DNA of 51,314 nucleotides, from NCBI GenBank assembly GCA_017468055.1, contig JAFUJU010000074.1:1-51314 (forward strand). The letters are read 5' to 3'. The stretch comes from Elusimicrobiaceae bacterium (GTDB lineage Bacteria; Elusimicrobiota; Elusimicrobia; Elusimicrobiales; Elusimicrobiaceae). The notes beneath the pieces were generated by a model. It saw only the letters and a list, made by a program, of their open reading frames with translations. It was not told where the DNA came from and did no database searches. This document shows positions 7,233-12,965 of this stretch, piece after piece. Every line of letters begins with the position of its first letter. Within the stretch, counting starts at the first letter, position 1. The position numbers were made by a program, and so were the translations under genes.

Positions 7233-8621
7233 TTATTTTCCCCCTAAATATTCATTGATTTTACCGGCCGCAGCAATACCGTCATTCATCGCTAGCAGCA
7301 CTGTTGCTCCGCCGCGAATAATATCTCCGCCGGCAAAGACCCCTTTCAAAGACGTTTCTCCTTTTTCGTTCAAAGCAATGACACCACGCTCGGTGGTTTT
7401 CAGATCGGGGGTGGTTTTGGTAATGGTGGGATTAGGACGTTGGCCAATGGCCACAATCACCGTATCGGCCGGCATCACAAAATCAGATCCGGCAATCTCC
7501 ACCGGACGGCGGCGGCCTTTTTCATCAGGAGCTCCCAATTCATTACGCGTAAAACGCACTCCCGTTACATGGCCGTATTCGTCCTTGACTACTTCTTTGG
7601 GAGTTACTAAATATTCAAATTGTACGCCCTCTTCCTGCGCATGTTCCACTTCTGCAGCACGGGCAGGCATTTCCTCAGCACTGCGCCGATAAGCAATCGT
7701 CACCGTTTCAGGCGATAAGCGCATGGCGCAACGCGCCGCATCCATGGCGCTGTTTCCACCGCCTAATACGATGACGTTTTTACCCACTCTAATCGGGGTA
7801 TCCGTTTCCGGAAATTTATAGGCTTGCATTAAATTCACACGGGTCAAAAACTCGTTGGCACTATACACGCCGACGGCATTTTCGCCCTCAATACCCAACA
7901 TCATCGGAAGTCCCGCCCCAGAACCAATATACACCGCATCATATTCCTTTAAAAGTTCCGTCAGGGTAATTGTGGCACCCACCAACACATCTGTTTTAAA
8001 TTTCACACCCATTTCTTGTACCGTTTCTACTTCTTTGTTAATCACTTCGCGCGGCAAACGGAAAGAAGGTATCCCATAACGAAGCACTCCACCATACGCA
8101 TGCAAGGCTTCCAGCACCGTCACATCGTGTCCGGCGCGGCGCAACTCCGCTGCACAAGCTAAAGAAGAAGGGCCCGATCCGATACACACTACTTTTTTGC
8201 CTGTATTTTCACACGGTGTGGGAGGCTTCAAGGCGCCTTGGGCACGGGCCGTATCGGCCACGTAGCGTTCTAATCCGCCAATATTGACCGAGCCGAACTT
8301 TGCTTTCAATACACAATGCCCCTCACAATGTTTCTCCTGCGGGCACACACGCCCACAAATGGCAGGGAGCAGGCTGGTTTGCATAATTTCACTGGCCGCC
8401 GCGCCAATATCGCCTGTTTTTACTTTGGCAATAAAGGCCGGAATGTGCACTCCAACGGGGCAGGCATTCTGGCAAGGGTGAGTGGGACAGTTTAAACAGC
8501 GGTCCGCTTCCAGCAGGGCTTCTTCGTGTGTGAAAGTATGGGCTACTTCTTCAAAATTATTTTTACGAACGGACGGCTCTTGTTGGTGACCGTTTTGACG
8601 CGGGGAGGACGGATTGGGCAT
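7233..8621 (-). CDS. gltA: NADPH-dependent glutamate synthase small-subunit homolog / NfnB
   Basis: A 462-residue flavoprotein of the glutamate synthase beta-subunit family. The N-terminus carries two [4Fe-4S] cysteine sets: 42, 45, 50, 54 and 89, 93, 99, 103. Next come a first dinucleotide fold (KVVCIGSGPSSLACAAELRRAG), a second one (NVIVLGGGNSAMDAARCAMR) and a C-terminal FAD motif GVFAGGDIIRGGATV. Such proteins are commonly named GltA. When paired with an adjacent SudB/NfnA-type gene, as here, they are the large subunit of the bifurcating NfnAB transhydrogenase. The ATG has an AGGAGA ribosome site. TATAAT lies upstream on the minus strand in the gap shared with the YtxH gene. Confidence 0.88.
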   Translation of the reverse strand: MPNPSSPRQNGHQQEPSVRKNNFEEVAHTFTHEEALLEADRCLNCPTHPCQNACPVGVHIPAFIAKVKTGDIGAAASEIMQTSLLPAICGRVCPQEKHCEGHCVLKAKFGSVNIGGLERYVADTARAQGALKPPTPCENTGKKVVCIGSGPSSLACAAELRRAGHDVTVLEALHAYGGVLRYGIPSFRLPREVINKEVETVQEMGVKFKTDVLVGATITLTELLKEYDAVYIGSGAGLPMMLGIEGENAVGVYSANEFLTRVNLMQAYKFPETDTPIRVGKNVIVLGGGNSAMDAARCAMRLSPETVTIAYRRSAEEMPARAAEVEHAQEEGVQFEYLVTPKEVVKDEYGHVTGVRFTRNELGAPDEKGRRRPVEIAGSDFVMPADTVIVAIGQRPNPTITKTTPDLKTTERGVIALNEKGETSLKGVFAGGDIIRGGATVLLAMNDGIAAAGKINEYLGGK

Positions 8622-8686
8622 AAAAATTCTCCTAATCTAAAAAAAAACTGGTAAAAAAGAAAGTTCTCTCTTATTATTATAGTATA

Positions 8687-8714
8687 TTGAAAATACAAGA
8701 ATTTGTTATAAAAT
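8687..8714 (+). promoter_or_regulatory. Promoter of the YtxH-domain gene
   Basis: TTGAAA (8687-8692), 16-nt spacer, TAAAAT (8709-8714). The leader is about 20-25 nt and ends in a strong AAAGGAGGGG ribosome site before the ATG at 8743. Confidence 0.65.
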
Positions 8715-8742
8715 ATATTATGCAATCAAAAAAGGAGGGGTT

Positions 8743-9126
8743 ATGTGCAATAGACATGGAGAAGGATTAGCTACTTTTGTATTAGGCGCACTGATTGGCG
8801 CGGCGGTGGGAGTATTGTATGCTCCGGCCAAAGGGGAAACCACTCGCAAAAAACTCAAAAAATGGGCCGAAAACACGTATGAGGACGGCAAAGAAGAGTT
8901 TTTGGCGCATACCAAAGAGTTAAGAGAAAAAGTGCTTGGTCATGCCGAAGATGTAAAAGGTAAGGTTTCCAAAGCTAAAGAAGCTCTGGCTGAACGCGCC
9001 GATGCTTTGAAGGAACGCTTTGGCGAAAAAGCGGAAGAATTTAAGCAAATCGCCGAAGAAAAAACCGAAGACTTGCGCAACAAAGCCGCTGACGGCCTTG
9101 AAAAAGCCGCCAAAAAGTTAAGATAA
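8743..9126 (+). CDS. YtxH domain-containing small membrane-anchored protein
   Basis: A 127-residue protein with one N-terminal hydrophobic segment (FVLGALIGAAVGVLYAPAKG, about 12-31), the YtxH signature with the GxxxGxxYAP pattern. A long, highly charged Lys/Glu/Ala-rich helix follows (about 35-127) and should form a coiled coil or amphipathic rod in the cytoplasm or periplasm. YtxH proteins are often stress- or envelope-associated, but no molecular activity is established. It is transcribed alone from its own promoter, with a strong ribosome site, and ends at a bidirectional terminator. Confidence 0.85.
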   Translation: MCNRHGEGLATFVLGALIGAAVGVLYAPAKGETTRKKLKKWAENTYEDGKEEFLAHTKELREKVLGHAEDVKGKVSKAKEALAERADALKERFGEKAEEFKQIAEEKTEDLRNKAADGLEKAAKKLR

Positions 9127-9161
9127 GTTTCAGGCTTTTCTTTGTCAAACTTTTACAACAC

Positions 9162-9191
9162 AAAACACCCCGCCGATTGGCGAGGTGTTTT
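9162..9191. terminator. Bidirectional terminator between the YtxH gene and pilin 1
   Basis: AAAACACC, one mismatch, CGCC, loop GATT, GGCG, GGTGTTTT. It lies between convergent stops at 9126 and 9194. Confidence 0.85.
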
Positions 9192-9193
9192 AT

Positions 9194-9655
9194 TTACCAA
9201 CAATAAGATCCGTCTCCCATGACAAAACCTGTCGTTTTACAAAGTTTTTCCGCTTCTTCGGTATCATAGTCACAAATCATTTGTTTATCAACCCTAACAA
9301 AACAAAGACTATTATTTAATTTTTTATAATAAGCTGCTGGATTGCCATACGGTGAGCCTAAAGAGTACAAAAAATCTTTTGTTTCGCTGCTCCAATCATC
9401 TGTAGATGTACCGGGAACTTCAATACTTAATTCAGAAAGATTTAGATTTGCTCCTACATTATCATCACAAGAAGAAAATCCTTTTTCCAACATCAATAAA
9501 TCACAAGCATCGTAAATACTACGCAATACGGTAACACCTTCTGAAAGTCTTGCTTTATGCACAGCTTTGGTATATTGAGGAAGAGCAACGGAAGCCAAAA
9601 TACCGATAATTAACACCACTACTAACAATTCAATGAGTGTAAAACCTTTTTTCAT
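9194..9655 (-). CDS. Type IV pilin-like protein (PilE family), pilin 1
   Basis: A 153-residue prepilin. The class III signal MKKG is followed by FTLIELLVVVLIIGILASVALPQY, so a prepilin peptidase would cut after Gly4, leave Phe1 to be methylated, and place the conserved Glu at mature position 5. The hydrophobic N-terminal helix is followed by a poorly conserved globular head with several Cys, including one two residues from the end (SYCW), suggesting the usual C-terminal disulfide loop. The N-terminus is almost identical to that of the pilin at 38061-38549, but the heads diverge. No pilus assembly gene is adjacent. The ribosome site is AAAGGAG. Expression comes from the T12 promoter at 9729-9756. 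It may be a minor or major pilin, or a pseudopilin. Confidence 0.88.
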   Translation of the reverse strand: MKKGFTLIELLVVVLIIGILASVALPQYTKAVHKARLSEGVTVLRSIYDACDLLMLEKGFSSCDDNVGANLNLSELSIEVPGTSTDDWSSETKDFLYSLGSPYGNPAAYYKKLNNSLCFVRVDKQMICDYDTEEAEKLCKTTGFVMGDGSYCW

Positions 9656-9728
9656 TTTTCTCTCCTTTCAAACGGCTTTAAGACCCGACAAACGACTTTT
9701 AAAACTCGGACCTGCCCACAACCCCGAA

Positions 9729-9756
9729 ATTGTAGCAAAAAAAAAAAACGTGTCAA
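9729..9756 (-). promoter_or_regulatory. Sigma-70 promoter with T12 tract in the spacer (copy 2, pilin 1)
   Basis: Minus strand: TTGACA (9756-9751), 16-nt spacer of CG, T12 and GC, TACAAT (9734-9729). The 73-nt leader to the pilin ATG has the same length as the leader at the pilin 3 locus and aligns without gaps (about two thirds identical, with shared TTAAAGCCGT near the ribosome site). The tract length, exactly 12, is identical in all three copies. Confidence 0.88.
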
Positions 9757-9790
9757 GAGGTAGCGCACTTCACCGTCGGGAATAGTGTTA

Positions 9791-9828
9791 CTTTTTCTCA
9801 TCGCAGAAAAAGTAACCAAAAAGGCTAA
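9791..9828 (-). repeat. 38-nt dispersed repeat, copy B
   Basis: 35 of 38 positions match 356-393. In this copy the core is a near-perfect palindrome of 11-bp arms, TTACTTTTTCT and AGAAAAAGTAA. It lies about 35 bp upstream of the pilin 1 -35 box. The rest of the 9656-9961 gap holds the pilin promoter and leader and the Nudix terminator. Confidence 0.6.
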
Positions 9829-9898
9829 CAAAAAAGTGCCGTTCATAATAACTGAAAGAGCGGTTAAAAATTTCCAATATGGAAAGAGGATACAAGTA

Positions 9899-9931
9899 AC
9901 AAAACCCGATACTTTATGTATCGGGTTTTGT
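9899..9931 (-). terminator. Terminator of the gatC-gatA-Nudix operon
   Basis: CAAAACCCGATAC, loop TTTAT, GTATCGGGTTTTG: a 13-bp stem 30 nt beyond the Nudix stop. Confidence 0.88.
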
Positions 9932-9961
9932 GTGTGTTAATCTTTTTAATTGAAAAAACCG

Positions 9962-10411
9962 TTATTCATTCTCCGTTTCAGGCTCTTCTACCGCAGGTGC
10001 GATCCCCATAGACGACATCAGCATTTCTACTAAGCGAATATCACTGGGATATTGTACCAACTCCCTCGCTTTAACCAAAGAAACCCACCGAATGGCAATA
10101 ATCTCCGAAGCATCATGTTTGCCAATGCGCCCCAGTTTTTTCATCAAATACCACTGCACCATTTTTTTGATGTAATTGCCTTGGAAAGTGAACGCATATT
10201 TTACCCGAATCATCGGGCGGATAATGACTGCTTTGTACCCAGTCTCCTCCAACACTTCACGCAAAGCGGCCTGACGCGGCGTTTCCCCCGGTTCAATATG
10301 CCCTTTGGGAAACGTCCAAATTTTTTTACCTTTCATATTCTTGACTTGCACGAGCAATACTTTCCGCCCGTCCAAAATCACGCCGCCGCAAGAAAACTCT
10401 GAAACAATCAT
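9962..10411 (-). CDS. Nudix hydrolase (MutT/diadenosine polyphosphate hydrolase type)
   Basis: A 149-residue cytoplasmic Nudix enzyme that cleaves a nucleoside diphosphate linked to another group; the substrate cannot be read from sequence. The Nudix box GHIEPGETPRQAALREVLEE (about 37-56), followed by TGY, fits the consensus exactly, with the metal-binding REVLEE segment. The short protein with an early FSCGGVIL strand resembles Ap4A hydrolases and MutT-like house-cleaning enzymes. The start codon overlaps the gatA stop (ATGA), so it is translated from the gat operon. The acidic tail (EEPETENE) is unremarkable. Confidence 0.87.
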   Translation of the reverse strand: MIVSEFSCGGVILDGRKVLLVQVKNMKGKKIWTFPKGHIEPGETPRQAALREVLEETGYKAVIIRPMIRVKYAFTFQGNYIKKMVQWYLMKKLGRIGKHDASEIIAIRWVSLVKARELVQYPSDIRLVEMLMSSMGIAPAVEEPETENE

Positions 10412-11823
10412 AACCCTTTCTCAAAAAGATAAGCCGCATTGAGGATTTTTTCCTCTTGCAAGATAGGTCCATACAACTGCAGCCCCACCGGCAAACCTAA
10501 TTTGTCCTCTCCGCAAGGAATGCTGATTCCGGCCAAACCGCCCATATTACCTTGGCAGGTATAAAGGTCCGCCAAATAGACAGCCAACGGATTATCTTTG
10601 TGCTCGCCCAAGTGAAAAGCAGTCGTCGGAGAAGTGGGCGTTAAAATAATATCCACTTTTTCAAAAGCCTTTTCAAAATCTTTTTTGATGAGCTCCCGCA
10701 CTTTTACCGCTTGCAGGTAGCATTCTTCAAAATTCTCGGATTTCAAAGCCGTTGCTCCGATAATAATTCTCTTTTTCACTTCCTCTCCGAAAGCAGAACG
10801 GTTTGATTCATAGCTGGCATTTAAATCAGCCGCTTTGGCATCATTGTATCCGTAGCGCAAACCGTCAAAACGACCCAAGTTAGAGCTGGCTTCGGCACTG
10901 GTAATGATATAATAACACGGCGCGGAATACTTGGCATGCGGAATATCCACTTCCACAATTTCCGCTCCTAGAGATTTCATTTTTTCCGCCGAAGCTAAAA
11001 TTTTCTCTTTCACTTCTTCGCCCAAATTATCTAAAAATCCTTTGGGCATACCCACTTTCAGCCCTTTCAAATCACTTGTAAAGTTTTGGCTAAAAGCCGG
11101 CACTTCATTTTCCAAAGAAGTAGAATCATTTTCATCGCGTCCGCATAAAGTTTCCAAAACAAGTGCCGCCCCTTTTACATCAGAAGCCAACACCCCCACC
11201 TGATCAGCGCTGGAAGAGAAAGCCACCACCCCAAAACGGGAAATGCGGCCATATCCGGGCTTAATGCCCACGATCCCGCAAAAAGAAGCCGGCTGCCGCA
11301 CAGATCCACCCGTATCGGTACCTAAAGCGGCCGGCACCATACCGGCTGCAACAGCCGCGGCACTCCCGCCGGAGCTTCCGCCGGGGACACGGTCAAAATC
11401 AATCGGGTTATGCACAGGGCCATAAACAGACGTTTGATTGCTGCTGCCCATGGCAAATTCGTCCATATTCGTGCGGCCCACAATAACGGCATCCGCCGCC
11501 AATAATTTTTCTACCACGGTGGCACTATACGGGGCCACATAACCCGCCAACATTTTGGAACAACAAGTAGCTTTGTGCCCTTTATACAAAATATTATCTT
11601 TAATACCTATCGGTACCCCTGCCAGAGGGCCCAATTTTTCCCCACTGGCACGGCGGGCATCTATTTCCTCGGCACGTTGAAGGGCTTCTTCCGGCCAGAC
11701 TTCCACAAAGGCATTGATTTGCGGGTTTAGTTCTTTAATCTTTTGCAAAGACTCTTCCACCACTTCACGAGCGGTTAATGTGCCGGCTTGAACGGCCTGA
11801 GCAATTTCAAAAACGGTTTTCAT
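10408..11823 (-). CDS. gatA: Glutamyl-tRNA(Gln)/aspartyl-tRNA(Asn) amidotransferase subunit A
   Basis: Amidase subunit of GatCAB, which frees ammonia from glutamine to convert misacylated Glu-tRNA(Gln) or Asp-tRNA(Asn). The 471 residues are normal length. The amidase-signature triad is visible: Lys in GVPIGIKDNI, the cis-Ser in PGGSSGGSAAAVAAG, and the nucleophilic Ser in GTDTGGSVRQPASFCG. It starts one nucleotide after gatC and overlaps the Nudix gene by 4 nt. The gatB gene is not in this window, so the operon is split relative to the common gatCAB order. Confidence 0.95.
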   Translation of the reverse strand: MKTVFEIAQAVQAGTLTAREVVEESLQKIKELNPQINAFVEVWPEEALQRAEEIDARRASGEKLGPLAGVPIGIKDNILYKGHKATCCSKMLAGYVAPYSATVVEKLLAADAVIVGRTNMDEFAMGSSNQTSVYGPVHNPIDFDRVPGGSSGGSAAAVAAGMVPAALGTDTGGSVRQPASFCGIVGIKPGYGRISRFGVVAFSSSADQVGVLASDVKGAALVLETLCGRDENDSTSLENEVPAFSQNFTSDLKGLKVGMPKGFLDNLGEEVKEKILASAEKMKSLGAEIVEVDIPHAKYSAPCYYIITSAEASSNLGRFDGLRYGYNDAKAADLNASYESNRSAFGEEVKKRIIIGATALKSENFEECYLQAVKVRELIKKDFEKAFEKVDIILTPTSPTTAFHLGEHKDNPLAVYLADLYTCQGNMGGLAGISIPCGEDKLGLPVGLQLYGPILQEEKILNAAYLFEKGL

Positions 11824-11824
11824 A

Positions 11825-12106
11825 CTAGAGTACCTTCTTTACCTTGGCACAATGGCCCTCTTGTTCGCTAAAGGCCCCCACCAGTTGTTGGGCCAAATTT
11901 TCATCGGTAACGGCCACATCGGGGCGTAAATAAGCAGCGCGTGTAACAGCGCTGTCCTGCACTTGGCTTACATCTACTTCGGAAAGTTGTTTTACCCAGG
12001 CAAAAAGATCTTGCAATTCGGCTTGATATTTTTCAGCCTCTTTTTCGGTCAGTGTTATTTTGAGCATGCGGGCGCACGTCGTAGCGTGATTGTTATCTAA
12101 TCTCAT
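11825..12106 (-). CDS. gatC: Glutamyl-tRNA(Gln)/aspartyl-tRNA(Asn) amidotransferase subunit C
   Basis: A 93-residue small subunit that wraps around GatA and stabilises the GatCAB complex. The pattern L-T-KEAEKYQAELQDLFAWVKQLSEVDV followed by a spaced LRPDV is typical of GatC. An N-terminal extension of about 13 residues (RLDNNHATTCAR) precedes the usual start. The ATG at 12106 has an AGGAG ribosome site 9 nt away; an internal Met at residue 14 (LKITLTEKEAEKY) is an alternative start closer to the family norm. First gene of the operon gatC-gatA-Nudix. Confidence 0.9.
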   Translation of the reverse strand: MRLDNNHATTCARMLKITLTEKEAEKYQAELQDLFAWVKQLSEVDVSQVQDSAVTRAAYLRPDVAVTDENLAQQLVGAFSEQEGHCAKVKKVL

Positions 12107-12181
12107 TTTGAAAGACTCCTTTGAAATTACATTTTATATAATAATTTTGAAGTTGACTATACCAATCAAGGAGGTACCGTT

Positions 12182-12229
12182 ATGGGATGCGGATGCGGTA
12201 AAGACAAAGATATCGGCAAAAAGAAATAA
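12182..12229 (+). CDS. Candidate 15-residue Cys/Gly peptide (MGCGCG...)
   Basis: A very short frame, MGCGCGKDKDIGKKK, with an excellent ribosome site (AAGGAGGT, 5-6 nt before the ATG). It has a Cys-Gly-Cys motif followed by a Lys-rich tail, which could bind a metal or be a substrate for modification. TATAAT occurs about 40 nt upstream (12137-12142). The next gene (12270) has only a weak ribosome site, so this frame may also act as a leader that couples translation to it. A peptide this short cannot be confirmed from one sequence. Confidence 0.45.
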   Translation: MGCGCGKDKDIGKKK

Positions 12230-12269
12230 CCCGCAGGGGGATTTCGCTGAACATATCGGAAAAAACACT

Positions 12270-12632
12270 ATGAACAAAGACTCTAAAAAAGTACAACCGG
12301 GCGCCTTTCTGGTAAATGACCAATTGCAGGACGGAGCTTGCCAAAACGGCAAGCCCGTCAATACGCACTTTGCGCTGTCTGTAGTGGCGGTGTGCTTGTC
12401 TTGTTTCACGGGGTTTTTTGCTATTCCGTTGGCGCTGGCAGGGCTGATCCTTTCCCTTCGTGCCCAAGATCAAGTTGCACAGGGGTGGACGGAGGAAGCA
12501 GCACGCACAGCTTATTGGGCTGCGCTATTCGGGTGGATTACGGTGGGTGTCGTAGTTCTGCCCGTTCTCTTATTCATTTTCTTCGGGGGTACAATACTAG
12601 CCGGCTTGGCTGCGATCATCAGCGCTTTGTAA
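12270..12632 (+). CDS. Two-helix membrane protein, CD225/dispanin-like (DUF4190-like)
   Basis: A 120-residue protein with a short polar N-terminus and two hydrophobic helices (about 33-57 and 82-115). The segment HFALSVVAVCLSCFTGFFAIPLALAGLILSLRAQDQVAQG followed by ARTAYWAALFGW has the pattern of the CD225/dispanin family: first helix with Cys, a loop with small residues and a conserved turn, then the second helix. The function in bacteria is unknown. The ATG at 12270 is chosen because the frame upstream of it overlaps the 15-residue Cys peptide; the ribosome site is weak. A strong terminator follows. Confidence 0.7.
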   Translation: MNKDSKKVQPGAFLVNDQLQDGACQNGKPVNTHFALSVVAVCLSCFTGFFAIPLALAGLILSLRAQDQVAQGWTEEAARTAYWAALFGWITVGVVVLPVLLFIFFGGTILAGLAAIISAL

Positions 12633-12651
12633 ATCTCACAAGGATTTACCG

Positions 12652-12689
12652 AAAAACAGACCCCGTTCTCTTGAGCGGGGTCTGTTTTT
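12652..12689 (+). terminator. Terminator of the CD225-like gene
   Basis: AAAAACAGACCCCG / CGGGGTCTGTTTTT, a 14-bp stem with a 10-nt loop, 20 nt beyond the stop. Confidence 0.93.
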
Positions 12690-12727
12690 GATTGTGACAT
12701 TAAAAATACAGCATCAGCAACAAAAAA

Positions 12728-12760
12728 ACACCGCCTAAAACATAACGTTTCAAGCGGTGT
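12728..12760. repeat. Short hairpin downstream of the uvrD gene
   Basis: ACACCGC pairs with GCGGTGT, with AAAC and GTTT able to pair inside. There is no T-run after it on the + strand; on the minus strand it is followed by TTTTTTTG, so it may be the terminator for uvrD, although it is more than 200 nt from that stop. Confidence 0.4.
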
Positions 12761-12784
12761 CGCAAAAAGAGCAACTGAAAAAAC

Positions 12785-12904
12785 ATTCCTAATAACTGAA
12801 AAATAAATGTTCACAGCATGATTTTTCAGTTTTGGGAATTATTTGTTCCGTAAGTTACCCGAGGCAAGTAGTGTTAGCTACGGCGAGTGGTAAGTCGGAA
12901 CAAA
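12785..12904. repeat. Tandem pair of long imperfect inverted repeats
   Basis: In the 333-nt gap 12633-12965 two compound hairpins lie side by side. In 12785-12839, ATTCC and AACTGAAAAAT pair with ATTTTTCAGTT and GGAAT. In 12842-12904, TTTGTTCCG pairs with CGGAACAAA, with TTACC/GGTAA inside and a small GTAG/CTAC stem at the centre. No coding frame looks real here. It could be a structured RNA, a 3'-end structure of uvrD, or the remains of a small mobile repeat. Confidence 0.5.
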
Positions 12905-12965
12905 GAAACCCAAAAATGAAAAATGGTTTGCCCAGAAATAGACTGGCAAATGAAAAAGCCGTTAC

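Noticed and set aside
9652..9846. 64-codon minus-strand reading frame upstream of pilin 1
   Set aside because: It runs through the dispersed repeat, the T12 promoter and the leader; the translation of the T-tract is a Phe run. Not a gene.
12090..12269. N-terminal extension of the CD225-like protein
   Set aside because: The extension overlaps the CGC peptide and the gatC start region; composition is unlike a protein and a Met at 12270 gives a normal start.
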